This document shows positions 9,276-17,754 of a stretch of 64,000 nucleotides of DNA, piece after piece. How positions within the stretch are numbered: position 1 is the first letter of the stretch; every line of letters starts with the position of its first letter. Origin of the DNA: Paludibaculum fermentans. GTDB taxonomy: Bacteria; Acidobacteriota; Terriglobia; Bryobacterales; Bryobacteraceae. The notes beneath the pieces were generated by a model, which was given only the letters and a program-made list of their open reading frames with translations, made no database searches and had not been told where the DNA came from. The translations under genes were made by a program, and so were the position numbers. The stretch spans positions 7,455,501 to 7,519,500 of the forward strand of contig NZ_CP063849.1 of NCBI RefSeq assembly GCF_015277775.1, given 5' to 3'.

Positions 9276-11345
9276 TTAGAACTTGTAGAGCGCAACGATG
9301 CTATCGGCGGCGGCGCGGCGCGCGGCTGAGGGGTAGGTCTTGCGCGACTCCGTGAGCGGCGCGGGTTGTCCCAGCGGGTTTACCGCGTCGATTACCGCGG
9401 CGCTGCGCTGGCCCAGCATACGGACCAGGTCCGGCAGGTCGTAGAGCTTCAGGGCTCCGGGCACCACCTGCTCGAAGAGGCCGCGGTGGATGCGGGCGTC
9501 GACCACCGCCTGATAGGAGATCAGGGTCCGTTCGAGCGCGATTTTGCGGAGGCGCGAGTCGAGCACGGCCGCATGCAGCAGGGGTACGCCGCCCGCCTCG
9601 ACGCCCACGCCATACAGGCGGCCGGCATCGACCTCGCCGCGGGCCGCCAGCACATCGAGGCCGCGCGAGATGTCGGCGGCGCGTTGCCCGGTGAGCGTGG
9701 AGCCCATCATGATCGCGGTCATGCCGCTGTTCCAGTCGCCGAAATAGCGGAACCAGTCGGAGCCGTTCTGGAATGCGGCGATGCGGGTCTCGCCCAGGCC
9801 GCGGGCGTCGATGGAAAGGACGACGTGGCCCGCCTTGACCAGCGCCTCGATGTCGGCAACATGCGCCGCTTTGCCCGCGCCGTCGACATAGAGAACGCCG
9901 GGATGCTTGCCCGCGCTATCCGGCACGAAAAGCAGGGCGGGGATCACGATGCCGGGCTCGGTCTCATACACAAGCTTCTCAATGCGGTAGCCGCCGCGTG
10001 TCAGGGTTCCAAACGGCTTTATGGAGAGCGGGCCGGTGGGCTGGTGGTAATCGATGAGCTTGGCGATTTGCGCGGGCGTGGCTTGCCCACGCTGGAACTG
10101 CTTCGCGCGCTTCTGGTTCAACGTGGTGACGGTCTCGCCGCCCAGGGAAGAGGCGACCTGCCCCGTGGGTGTGCAGTAGAGTTCTTCCTCGCGGAGAGGA
10201 AGCACCTCATCCTCCACTCCGGAGAACTCCGCCTTTTTCAGCCAACGGTCGAACCAGGCGTAGGCGGCCAGGCGGCGCGGCTTTGTGAACCCGTGCCCGT
10301 CGTCGGCCTGGAAGAAGCGCATCTTGTCGCCCGCGCCCAGCCGGTCGTAGGCGCGTGTGGCGTCCGCGTTGGTCTCGCGCGCTCCAGTGATGGAGAAGAA
10401 GTCGCGGATCGCGGAGAGCTGCAGGTAGGGCTTGGGCGCGAAGGACAGCAGGAAGTCCTCATGATCGAGGCCGTCGGAGATCCAGTTGGGGATGCATTGT
10501 TCGGCATCCTGCGGCCCGATTGTTTCCAGCAGGCGGCGCCACGAGGTGATGTAGCAGGAGGGGGCGGCCACCTGGATGCGATCGTCCAATGCGGAGAGAT
10601 AGGCCGTGAGCGTGCCGCCGCCGGAGTTTCCGCTGCACGCCACGCGCTTGGGGTCGACTTCGGGCCGCGAGAGCAGGTAGTCGAGCGCGCGCATGCCGTC
10701 CCAGATGTAGTACTGCGCCAGGGCGTCACCGACGAGCAGCGTCTGGATGCCGAGGATGGTGTGCTCGAGGGTGGAGCTGAACACTTTCGACGAGTTGAAG
10801 TCGGGGTCGTAGAGCTGGACGCGTTCGCCCTGGCCCGGACCGTCCCACGCCAATCCGACATAGCCATTGCGCGCCAGGGTCACCAGCATCTGCTGCCAGG
10901 CGACATGGGCCTTGGCGCCCTCTTCGTGACCCAGAGGGTACAGCACGGCCGGATAGGGGCCCTGGCCGCGTTTGGGTAGATAGAGGTTGGCGGTGACGAA
11001 GAAGTTCGGGCGGCTCTCAAAGATGATCTTCTCGATGCGATAGTCCTCGCGATCGATGACGCCGGTGACGCGCGCGTTCAGCGGCGTGCGTTCGGGCAGG
11101 CCGCCGATTCCGCGCAGCATGTGCTCGCGCAGATACTGTTTACGCCCGGAGATCTCGGCCGCAGTCCAGTTGGCCGACGCGGCGCGGCGTTTGTCGAGGA
11201 GTTCGAAGGCCCGCTTTGTCGTGTAATCGGGCAGCATCGACCGCAAATTCCGGTAGTCGGTGTGGCTGGAAAGGAAATTGAGTTCCGAGGGGTCCTGTGC
11301 CGCCGCCGTGGCGGCCAGTAGAAGTGCTACGACAAAGATGCGCAT
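9276..11345 (-). CDS. secreted two-domain alpha/beta hydrolase, acetyl-xylan-esterase-like
   Basis: A 689-residue protein with a signal peptide (residues 1-16). The first alpha/beta hydrolase domain (about residues 60-370) has the nucleophile elbow CSGNSGGGT, an oxyanion-side segment YPLGHEEGAKAH, and a likely catalytic His in ADDGHGFTKP. A second hydrolase-like domain (about 430-680) keeps the fold signatures YVDGAGKAAH and SIDARGLGE. Its elbow reads YGVGVEAGG, with Glu in place of Ser, so it is probably catalytically dead. Tandem live/dead esterases of this type are frequent in Acidobacteria and Bacteroidetes polysaccharide loci. Deacetylation or deesterification of a plant glycan is inferred and agrees with the adjacent GH127 gene. 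Confidence 0.82.
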   Translation of the reverse strand: MRIFVVALLLAATAAAQDPSELNFLSSHTDYRNLRSMLPDYTTKRAFELLDKRRAASANWTAAEISGRKQYLREHMLRGIGGLPERTPLNARVTGVIDREDYRIEKIIFESRPNFFVTANLYLPKRGQGPYPAVLYPLGHEEGAKAHVAWQQMLVTLARNGYVGLAWDGPGQGERVQLYDPDFNSSKVFSSTLEHTILGIQTLLVGDALAQYYIWDGMRALDYLLSRPEVDPKRVACSGNSGGGTLTAYLSALDDRIQVAAPSCYITSWRRLLETIGPQDAEQCIPNWISDGLDHEDFLLSFAPKPYLQLSAIRDFFSITGARETNADATRAYDRLGAGDKMRFFQADDGHGFTKPRRLAAYAWFDRWLKKAEFSGVEDEVLPLREEELYCTPTGQVASSLGGETVTTLNQKRAKQFQRGQATPAQIAKLIDYHQPTGPLSIKPFGTLTRGGYRIEKLVYETEPGIVIPALLFVPDSAGKHPGVLYVDGAGKAAHVADIEALVKAGHVVLSIDARGLGETRIAAFQNGSDWFRYFGDWNSGMTAIMMGSTLTGQRAADISRGLDVLAARGEVDAGRLYGVGVEAGGVPLLHAAVLDSRLRKIALERTLISYQAVVDARIHRGLFEQVVPGALKLYDLPDLVRMLGQRSAAVIDAVNPLGQPAPLTESRKTYPSAARRAAADSIVALYKF

Positions 11346-11371
11346 GAGCTTCTAAGCAGTGTAGCGCCCGA

Positions 11372-11725
11372 TCAAGTGGCGGCGGCGATCGATTTCCAGC
11401 CGTCTTCATCGTGACCGATGCAGACGGTTTGCCCGCAGCGGACGAGAGGCAGGCGCAGCAGCCTGGGTTCCTTCTCGATACGGGTCATGAGCTGCGATTC
11501 GGACTGCTGGATGTACTTGAGGCCCGCGTCGACGAACGCCTTGCCCTCCGTGTCGAGCAGTCCATTGAGGGTGAAGCGCTGGACGAAGCGGCGGATTTCG
11601 CCGGCGGCCATGGGCTTCACTTTGAGGTCGATGAGCTGGATGTCGATGCGGCGTTCCTTGAAGAAGCGCTCCGCCGCGCGCGTGGCTTGCGAGCCTTTGA
11701 CTCCGAAGATCTGGACGACGGCCAT
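11372..11725 (-). CDS. ArsC/Spx-like thioredoxin-fold protein without the active-site cysteine
   Basis: 117 residues from ATG 11725. Upstream in-frame sequence does not look coding, so the long frame to 11824 is not used. The start MAVVQIFGVKGSQATRAAER corresponds to the ArsC-family beta1-loop-alpha1, where arsenate reductases and Spx carry Cys. Here the loop is GVKGSQ with no Cys; the only Cys residues sit late, in VRCGQTVCIG. The middle (FVQRF, LLDTEGKAF) and the RLPLVRCG segment fit the family. It is therefore unlikely to be a classical arsenate reductase; a redox-inactive relative or one with a displaced cysteine is more likely. Confidence 0.75.
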   Translation of the reverse strand: MAVVQIFGVKGSQATRAAERFFKERRIDIQLIDLKVKPMAAGEIRRFVQRFTLNGLLDTEGKAFVDAGLKYIQQSESQLMTRIEKEPRLLRLPLVRCGQTVCIGHDEDGWKSIAAAT

Positions 11726-11847
11726 AACTTCTGATTCTGGCAGATGAAGGGTGGCTGGTTGCTGTCCTTCCCAGGCGTGGCGCACATCCCTCGAAGCTGT
11801 CGTGTCGCGCCCGCCGGCCCGCACCCGACCAGAGCACGTTTGTGGCT

Positions 11848-12882
11848 CTACCGGATCTCGATCCGCGACGAACGCGTATCCAGGTCAACCAGCGGCCCAC
11901 CCGGGCCCATTGGAGCCCTGAGGCTGTGACCATCTTTCGAAACGAGGCTTGCGACTGCGGTGGGCGCCGAAATCTTGCCGGAGTGGGACAGGGCGTCGAG
12001 CTGATAACCGCCGCCGCTGGCCAGTTGAACCTGGATCGAGCCCGATCCCGCCAGTGCGCGGATGGGTGCGGGGTTCAGTTGCGAGATCCGGATGGCGCCC
12101 GATCTTGTTTCAGCGTCCACGGAACCTCCGGCTTGCAGAGCCGTGATGCTGCCCGAACTGTTCCTGGCCACCACGGCAGCCTTTGCGTTCTCAATGCGGA
12201 TGTTGCCGGACTGGGTTGCCGTGCGAAGCGACCCTGCGACGTCGCTGATCTCCGTGCCCCCTGACGTCGTTTCGGCATCGACTGCTCCCTGGACGCCCGC
12301 CAGTTGCAGACCGCCGGACTGGCTGCGGACGAAGGCGGAGCTGCCGGCATTGCGAACGATGACGGAGCCCGACTGGACACTCACCCTGATCTCGCCCGCT
12401 ACATTGCTGATCTCCGTGCGGCCTGACGTCGTCGCAGTCACAACTGGTCCCGTGATCCCGTCGATCTGGATGCCGCCCGATGTCGTGGTGGCGTGCACCT
12501 CGGTCGCGCGCGGGGTTTCGACCTCAAAGCGGATGCTGACGGCCCTCAGCAGGGAGGGGTCCTTCACGTAGCCGAGGCGGATCCGGCCACCCACCTGCTC
12601 GATGGGCGGGTTCTTCTCGAGAGCGCGGATATTGGCCTCGGCGATGTCGAGATCAAGCCGGCCGAACAAGGGTTTGATCACCGCGTGCACTCGAACGGTA
12701 CCGGCCGCGCCGGCCGTGATGACAACGCCTCCGGGATCGCTCTTCACGTCAAGATACACAGGCCCCGCCACGGGGAGAGATCGATCGAAGGAGCCGGGCT
12801 CCGAGCCCAGGGCGAGGCAGGCACCAGCCAGCAGGATGCTGCCCGACAGAAAGAGAGGACCCAGGCGGTACCGGTCGTGCAT
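11848..12882 (-). CDS. DUF4097-type beta-helical envelope protein
   Basis: 344 residues from ATG 12882, chosen because it opens a signal sequence (basic MHDRYRLG then a hydrophobic run ending ACLALG). The rest is a repetitive right-handed beta-helix-like array with many TTSGG, QSGN and SGSI turns spaced about 20-25 residues apart, the hallmark of DUF4097/putative auto-transporter adhesin domains. No catalytic motif. A Cys follows LLAGA, but the lipobox is not canonical. Proteins of this kind often accompany sigma/anti-sigma genes and may sense or bind envelope structures; here none is adjacent. Encoded opposite to the aminotransferase gene 210 bases away. Confidence 0.75.
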   Translation of the reverse strand: MHDRYRLGPLFLSGSILLAGACLALGSEPGSFDRSLPVAGPVYLDVKSDPGGVVITAGAAGTVRVHAVIKPLFGRLDLDIAEANIRALEKNPPIEQVGGRIRLGYVKDPSLLRAVSIRFEVETPRATEVHATTTSGGIQIDGITGPVVTATTSGRTEISNVAGEIRVSVQSGSVIVRNAGSSAFVRSQSGGLQLAGVQGAVDAETTSGGTEISDVAGSLRTATQSGNIRIENAKAAVVARNSSGSITALQAGGSVDAETRSGAIRISQLNPAPIRALAGSGSIQVQLASGGGYQLDALSHSGKISAPTAVASLVSKDGHSLRAPMGPGGPLVDLDTRSSRIEIR

Positions 12883-13059
12883 GGTTCCCAGGTTACAGGA
12901 GGCCCGGGTCCGCGTATATCCAACGAGATCAGGATGTCGAGTGCGGGCGGGAAGCATCGAATGTGCCTGCTGCCCGGTCATGCGGCCTGCCTACCGCCCG
13001 TTCGCTATATCAGAAGAGAGCCGTAACACACCAGGTGCGGCGCGCATCGCAACATTACT

Positions 13060-13074
13060 CGGGCATTTTGCCCG
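13060..13074 (+). other. short perfect hairpin in the leader of the aminotransferase gene
   Basis: CGGGCA and TGCCCG form a 6-bp stem with a 3-base TTT loop, 18 bases before the TTG start codon. There is no T tract, so it is not a clear terminator; it may be part of the 5' UTR. Confidence 0.35.
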
Positions 13075-13092
13075 CGCAGTTTAGGAGCAGTC

Positions 13093-14454
13093 TTGGTAAA
13101 GTTTGCAGCCCCCTCTCGTGTAGACATCGACTACAGCAACAGCGTGAACCCACTTTGGGTAAATCTTCTCAATGTCCTGCAGATGAATGTCCGGTATGCG
13201 CGCTGTCAGGGCGCGGAGCTGATTACGGAGGATGGGCGGCGCATCCTGGATTTTCTCTCCGGCTACTGTGTGCACAATGCAGGGCACAATCACCCGGACA
13301 TTGTGGCCGCGGTGAAGTCGGAGCTCGATCGGAATGGTCCTGGCATGCTGCAGAGCCACGTTCCGGAGATGGCCGGGACTCTGGCGCAGGAGCTTTGCCG
13401 GCGAGCTGGCGGGCGTCTGGCCAAGGCCCTGTTCTGTAGCTCGGGCAGTGAAGGCGTGGAGGCGGCCATCAAGTTCGCTCGCGCTCATACCCGCAGGAAT
13501 GCGCTGCTTTCCGCAGATGGCGCTTTTCATGGGCTGACGTGTGGGGCGCTGTCCCTGATGAGCGATCCGTTCTGGAGCGAGGGCTTTGGGCCGATGCTGG
13601 CGGACGTCGAACATGTGCCGTTCGGCGACTTGGAGGGGCTTGCGGCGCAGTTGTCGTCCCGGCGGTTCGCCGCGCTGGTGTTGGAGCCGATACAGGGCGA
13701 AGGAGGGATCCGGATTCCTGAGCCTTCTTATCTGAAGTCCGCGCAGGAGCTATGCCGCCGCTACGGCACTCTGCTTGTGCTGGACGAAGTGCAGACCGGC
13801 CTGCACCGCACCGGGCCATTTCTCGCTTCGCATCACTACGCGGTGGACCCCGACATGGTGGTGCTGGCCAAGGCGCTGAGCGGCGGCCTGGTGCCTACGG
13901 GGGCGTTGCTGATGACGGATGACATCTACGGCTCGGTCTTCAACTCGCTCAAGCGTTCCATCGTGCACACCTCGACGTTTGGCGAGAACGGCTTGTCGAT
14001 GCGGGCCGCCCTGGCAACCCTGGGCGTGCTCGATCGTGAACACTTGGGCGAGCAGTCGGCGTCGCTGGGTGCAGTGCTGCGTGACCGTCTCCGTGCGCGG
14101 CTGTCCGGCTACGAGATGGTGAAGGAAGTGCGTGGCATGGGATTGATGAATGGCATTGAGTTCGCGCCGCCGCGCAGGATGGCGTTGCGGCTAGGATTCG
14201 AATCGTTCAAGGCCATCCATGCTGGAATGTTCGGTCAGATTGTCGTGATGAGATTGTTCCGCGACCACGGTGTGCTGACGCAAATGTGCGGTAACAACTT
14301 CATGGTGCTGAAGGCCGCGCCCCCGCTGGTCGTGGACGAAGCCCAGATCGACACGTTTGTCGAGGCCATGGGCGCGGTGGTGGAGCTCATGCATACCTCT
14401 GCCTCGTTCTGGACTGAAGCGATCGGGCTTGCGCGCCGCGTCGTGAATATTTGA
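13093..14454 (+). CDS. class III (acetylornithine/OAT-like) PLP aminotransferase
   Basis: A 453-residue fold-type I aminotransferase. Visible landmarks are the substrate/phosphate loop CSSGSEGVEAAIKFAR, the EPIQGEGG motif, LVLDEVQTG with the PLP-pyridine Asp, and the Schiff-base lysine K260 in VVLAKALSGG. The C-terminal region (VRGMGLMNGIEF) is also typical. Start is TTG 13093, supported by AGGAG at 13083-13087. The amino donor and acceptor cannot be decided: the family includes ornithine, acetylornithine and 4-aminobutyrate transaminases and several used in secondary metabolism. No arginine-pathway gene is adjacent, so a specialised role is possible. Confidence 0.88.
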   Translation: MVKFAAPSRVDIDYSNSVNPLWVNLLNVLQMNVRYARCQGAELITEDGRRILDFLSGYCVHNAGHNHPDIVAAVKSELDRNGPGMLQSHVPEMAGTLAQELCRRAGGRLAKALFCSSGSEGVEAAIKFARAHTRRNALLSADGAFHGLTCGALSLMSDPFWSEGFGPMLADVEHVPFGDLEGLAAQLSSRRFAALVLEPIQGEGGIRIPEPSYLKSAQELCRRYGTLLVLDEVQTGLHRTGPFLASHHYAVDPDMVVLAKALSGGLVPTGALLMTDDIYGSVFNSLKRSIVHTSTFGENGLSMRAALATLGVLDREHLGEQSASLGAVLRDRLRARLSGYEMVKEVRGMGLMNGIEFAPPRRMALRLGFESFKAIHAGMFGQIVVMRLFRDHGVLTQMCGNNFMVLKAAPPLVVDEAQIDTFVEAMGAVVELMHTSASFWTEAIGLARRVVNI

Positions 14455-14473
14455 GCCGGGTTGCGGTGCATCG

Positions 14474-14492
14474 CGCCCACTCCTGCTGGGCG
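14474..14492 (+). terminator. weak terminator-like hairpin after the aminotransferase gene
   Basis: CGCCCA and TGGGCG pair around a 7-base loop 19 bases after the TGA. There is no downstream T run, so intrinsic termination would be weak. Confidence 0.3.
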
Positions 14493-14586
14493 TGACGTAA
14501 CCAAATGCGGTCATCTGACCGGGCGGAGTCATCCAGGCCATCGCTATCCATTCGCCGGCGGCCTGTCGGATGCTGGTGACCCGTTC

Positions 14587-14614
14587 CCTGGGAAAGCCGC
14601 GCTTTCTTCCCAGG
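14587..14614 (+). promoter_or_regulatory. structured leader hairpin upstream of the FecR-type gene
   Basis: CCTGGG pairs with CCCAGG, and an inner AAAGC/GCTTT stem with a CGC loop stacks on it across a small bulge. It lies about 100 bases before the FecR-domain start and just before the strong ribosome site of a 10-codon frame. It could be a cis-acting leader structure; no known riboswitch class is recognised. Confidence 0.35.
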
Positions 14615-14642
14615 AGCCAGGGCAACCCCGTAGGAGGATGCA

Positions 14643-14675
14643 ATGGCATCGCACGTGCATTGGCAATACTCGTGA
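14643..14675 (+). CDS. possible 10-codon leader peptide
   Basis: A tiny frame encoding MASHVHWQYS and stop, preceded by AGGAGG (14632-14637) at good spacing. This ribosome site is at least as good as that of the following FecR-type gene at 14714. It may be a translated upstream ORF with a coupling or attenuation role. Such short frames occur by chance, so this rests only on the ribosome site and position. Confidence 0.25.
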   Translation: MASHVHWQYS

Positions 14676-14713
14676 CTGAATCGTGGCTACCACCACGAGA
14701 GAAGGAGAAGCGA

Positions 14714-17029
14714 ATGCGGTGCATGCGGCAGATTACGATGGTTGCGCTCATCCTGGCAGCCTCAGCAGGTTTCCTGGCAGCCCAGGATCCTCCTGGCCGG
14801 GTGGCCCGCCTCAACTACCGGGAAGGGCCCGTGTCCTTCCAGCCGAATGGGGTGGACGAGTGGGTGGACGCCGGCATCAACAGGCCGATGACCACGGGCG
14901 ACCAGGTCTGGGTGGGCGACGGTGGGCGCTCAGAGTTCCACATCGGTTCGATGGCCTTGCGGCTCAGCGCGCACTCCGATTTCGAGTTCCTGAATCTGGA
15001 CGATCAAACGGTTCAAATCCGTCTCTCTGAGGGTTCCCTGCTCATCCGCTTGCGCAATCTTGCCGCAGGCCAGGTGGTGGAGATCGACACGCCGAATCTG
15101 GCGTTTAACCTCAGGCGGCCTGGCATCTACCGCATCGATGCGCGCCCCGATTCCCAAACGACGGTGGTCACCGTGCGTGATGGCGAAGGAGAAGTGACTG
15201 GTGATGGCCAGTCTTTCCCGCTCTACGCGCGGCAGCGGGCGGAAGTGCGCGGCGGGGACCAGTTGGAATACAACCTCACGCCCGCTGGCGGCGGCGATGA
15301 ATTCGACCAATGGTGTTCCTCGCGCGACCGCCGGGAGGATCAATCGCAGTCGGCGCGCTACGTTTCCCGCGAGGTTCCGGGCTACGACGACCTGGACCAA
15401 TACGGCAGTTGGTCGAACCAGCCTGACTACGGTCCAGTGTGGATGCCCGCGTCGGTGGCCTCAGGTTGGGCTCCCTATCATGACGGGCATTGGGCCTGGA
15501 TTGCCCCATGGGGTTGGACTTGGGTGGACGATGCCCCCTGGGGGTTCGCACCCTACCATTACGGACGTTGGGCTTCCTTCGGTGGACGCTGGGGTTGGGT
15601 CCCCGGTCCCAGCGGAGTCGCTCCGACCTACGCGCCGGCCATGGTCGCCTGGGTGGGCGGAGGGGGTGGCGGCTCCGGATTCAGCATGAGCTTCTCGACG
15701 GGAACCGCCGCAGCGATCGGCTGGTTTGCCCTGGGCCCGCGTGAGCCCTACTACCCGTCGTATCCCGTGAGCCAGCGCTACTTCAGCCGAGTGAACAGCA
15801 CGAACACGGTGATCAACAACGTCACCATCAACAACTATTACAATTCGCGGAATACCCGGAATACGAACGCGGTTTACGTGAACCAGCGGGTCCAGAACGG
15901 TGTCATCGCGGTGCCCCAGAGCGCCTTTGCCAGCGGCGGCCGCGTGAATCAATATGCTCGTCCCGTGAGTGCCGCGCAGGTTGCTGCGGTCCACATTGCT
16001 CCAGGGCCGTTCATCGTGCCGCAGCGCCAGAGTGTCCTGGGTCCGCAGGGCGGCTCCAACGGCCGGCCTGCGATGAGACCTCCAGCCAGCGTGCTCACCC
16101 GGCGGGTGGTCGCGAGGACCGCGCCGCCGCCGGCTGCCCTGCCTTTCGACCGTCAGCAGGCCGCGCTCGCGAGGAATCCCGGTCGTCCCCTGCCGGTAGC
16201 CGAGGTGCGCCAGATTCGGCAGGCCGCCCCGGCGCCTGCTCCCCAGGTGCGCGTCGTGGACATGAGCAAGGTGAAGCGGATCCAGCCGGCAATGCATACG
16301 GATGCGCGTCCGGGACAGCAGCCCAATGCCCCGCAGGCGCCAGGCCCCGAGCGTAAGAATTTTCCGTCAGGACAACAGCCGCAGAAGCAGCAGCAACAGG
16401 ATGCGCGGGAGCAGCAGCAGAAGCAACAGCAGGATGCTCAGCGCGGGCTGCGGGAGAAGCAAGAGCAAGGACACCCAGCGCTTGCAGCAGGAGAAGCAGC
16501 TACGGATGCGCGTCCGGGACAGCAGCCCAATGCCCCGCAGGCGCCAGGCCCCGAGCGTAAGAATTTTCCGTCAGGACAACAGCCGCAGAAGCAGCAGCAA
16601 CAGGATGCGCGGGAGCAGCAGCAGAAGCAACAGCAGGATGCTCAGCGCGGGCTGCGGGAGAAGCATTTCCGTCAGGACAACAGCCGCAGAAGAAGCAGCA
16701 ACAGGATGCGCGTGAGCAGCAACAGAAGCAACAGCAGGATGCTCAGCGCGGGACAGCGGGAAAAGCAGCAGCAGGACACCCAGCGGTTGCAGCAGCAGAA
16801 ACAGCAGCAGGATGCCCGGGAGCAGCAGCAGAAACAACAGCAGGACGCTCAGCGGGCACAGCGCGAGAAACAGCAGCAGGATGCCCGGGAGCAGCAGATG
16901 AGGCAACAGCGGGAGGCCCAACAACGCCAGAAAGCGGCACCGGCTCCTCGAGCCCCCGCACCGCAGCCGCGCCCGGAGCCCAAGAAGGAGCAGAAACCGC
17001 CAGAGAAGGAAGATAAGCCGAAGAACTAA
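14714..17029 (+). CDS. FecR-domain / DUF6600-like secreted protein with Gln-rich C-terminal tail
   Basis: 771 residues from ATG 14714 (AGGAG at 14703-14707); the longer frame from 14570 reads through leader sequence. Order: signal peptide (1-23, ending FLAAQ), a FecR-like beta domain (about 40-170: SEFHIGSMALRLSAHSDFEF, RLRNLAAGQVVEIDTPN), and a Trp/Gly/Tyr-rich middle (about 230-360: DGHWAWIAPWGWTWVDDAPW) of the DUF6600 type. A Pro/Ala linker follows, then a low-complexity KQQQDAREQQQ tail from about residue 555 with a 165-bp direct repeat and a frame-slipped third copy. The tail is probably a coiled or disordered envelope-spanning segment. Function unknown; no sigma/anti-sigma partner sits beside it. 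Confidence 0.8.
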   Translation: MRCMRQITMVALILAASAGFLAAQDPPGRVARLNYREGPVSFQPNGVDEWVDAGINRPMTTGDQVWVGDGGRSEFHIGSMALRLSAHSDFEFLNLDDQTVQIRLSEGSLLIRLRNLAAGQVVEIDTPNLAFNLRRPGIYRIDARPDSQTTVVTVRDGEGEVTGDGQSFPLYARQRAEVRGGDQLEYNLTPAGGGDEFDQWCSSRDRREDQSQSARYVSREVPGYDDLDQYGSWSNQPDYGPVWMPASVASGWAPYHDGHWAWIAPWGWTWVDDAPWGFAPYHYGRWASFGGRWGWVPGPSGVAPTYAPAMVAWVGGGGGGSGFSMSFSTGTAAAIGWFALGPREPYYPSYPVSQRYFSRVNSTNTVINNVTINNYYNSRNTRNTNAVYVNQRVQNGVIAVPQSAFASGGRVNQYARPVSAAQVAAVHIAPGPFIVPQRQSVLGPQGGSNGRPAMRPPASVLTRRVVARTAPPPAALPFDRQQAALARNPGRPLPVAEVRQIRQAAPAPAPQVRVVDMSKVKRIQPAMHTDARPGQQPNAPQAPGPERKNFPSGQQPQKQQQQDAREQQQKQQQDAQRGLREKQEQGHPALAAGEAATDARPGQQPNAPQAPGPERKNFPSGQQPQKQQQQDAREQQQKQQQDAQRGLREKHFRQDNSRRRSSNRMRVSSNRSNSRMLSAGQREKQQQDTQRLQQQKQQQDAREQQQKQQQDAQRAQREKQQQDAREQQMRQQREAQQRQKAAPAPRAPAPQPRPEPKKEQKPPEKEDKPKN
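16297..16461 (+). repeat. 165-bp direct repeat, copy 1, inside the FecR-type gene
   Basis: Identical over 165 bases to 16501-16665; the repeat distance is 204 bp (68 codons), with 39 unrelated bases between the copies. It encodes the DARPGQQPNAPQ ... QQQDAQRGLREK stretch. Confidence 0.95.
16501..16665 (+). repeat. 165-bp direct repeat, copy 2, followed by a partial third copy in another frame
   Basis: Perfect match to 16297-16461. Directly after it, from 16666 to about 16750, lies a partial, slightly diverged third copy starting at the TTTCCGTCAGGACAAC segment. This third copy is read one base out of phase, giving an Arg/Ser/Asn-rich peptide (NSRRRSSNRMR) in place of the Gln-rich one. Confidence 0.92.
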
Positions 17030-17080
17030 CGGCCCAGCCGCTGCCAAGGCTCGCTCCAGGAACAGGCTACGATCGTCTTC

Positions 17081-17743
17081 TTGGCGGATGCCTCCCAACG
17101 AGACCTGAACCTGTGGAAGCAGGAGCTGGGCGAGGTGCCGGACTGGGTTTGGTTGCAGAACCATCTCCAGACCCTGGTATTGGCTGACAACCGCCTGACC
17201 CAGCTCTCAGGCCGGGTCGGGCGTATGCAGGGATTGCGGATGCTCGACCTCGGCCACAACCAGTTGACCGAGCTGCCAGAGGAACTAGGCGAACTGACCG
17301 GCCTCCGAGATTTTCTGTACCTGCACGACAACCGCTTGGGCTCACTGCCGTCTTCGCTGCAGCGGCTGACCCGCCTGCGCTATCTGAACATCAGCCAGAA
17401 CGCCTTCGAGGAATTTCCTGAATGTGTTTGCGGCATGACGAGCCTGATCGAGCTCAGAGTCTCAGACAACCCGTTGACCGCTTTGCCGGAAGCCCTGGGC
17501 CGCCTGGCGCAATTGCGGGAACTGCACCTGCGGAACACCAAGGTGGCCGAACTGCCGGATTCGCTTGGGATGTTGCGCGAACTCCGCCATATCGACCTGC
17601 GCGGGAATCCCCTGCGGGCCTTGCCCCTGACCCTGACCGGGTTGCCACGGCTCGAGAAGCTCGACGTGCGCTGGGTAACAACCCTGGATCCGCCGGCCTG
17701 GCTGGACGAACTCGAAGAGCGCGGCTGCGCGGTCTATCGCTGA
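17081..17743 (+). CDS. leucine-rich repeat protein
   Basis: A 220-residue protein made almost wholly of bacterial-type LRRs of about 23 residues (LxxLxLxxNxLxxLPxxLxxL), seven to eight copies, e.g. LGHNQLTELPEELGELTGL and VSDNPLTALPEALGRL. There is no signal peptide or membrane segment, so it is probably cytosolic; protein-protein interaction is the only safe prediction. Start is TTG 17081, the first start codon after the in-frame stop of the preceding gene; no clear ribosome site is visible. It lies 51 bases behind the FecR-type gene in the same frame. Confidence 0.75.
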   Translation: MADASQRDLNLWKQELGEVPDWVWLQNHLQTLVLADNRLTQLSGRVGRMQGLRMLDLGHNQLTELPEELGELTGLRDFLYLHDNRLGSLPSSLQRLTRLRYLNISQNAFEEFPECVCGMTSLIELRVSDNPLTALPEALGRLAQLRELHLRNTKVAELPDSLGMLRELRHIDLRGNPLRALPLTLTGLPRLEKLDVRWVTTLDPPAWLDELEERGCAVYR

Positions 17744-17754
17744 GGCCGGTCGTG

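Noticed and set aside
9366-10979. 537-codon plus-strand frame
   Set aside because: Antisense to the esterase gene with its signal peptide and GNSGGG motif; no domain, composition of a shadow frame.
14455-14713. c-di-GMP or other known riboswitch before the FecR-type gene
   Set aside because: Hairpins are present, but the conserved core sequences of the known classes were not found.
16302-16715. 137-codon second frame inside the FecR-type gene
   Set aside because: A by-product of the repeats, which are open in two frames. Only the Gln-rich frame has the signal peptide and domains upstream.
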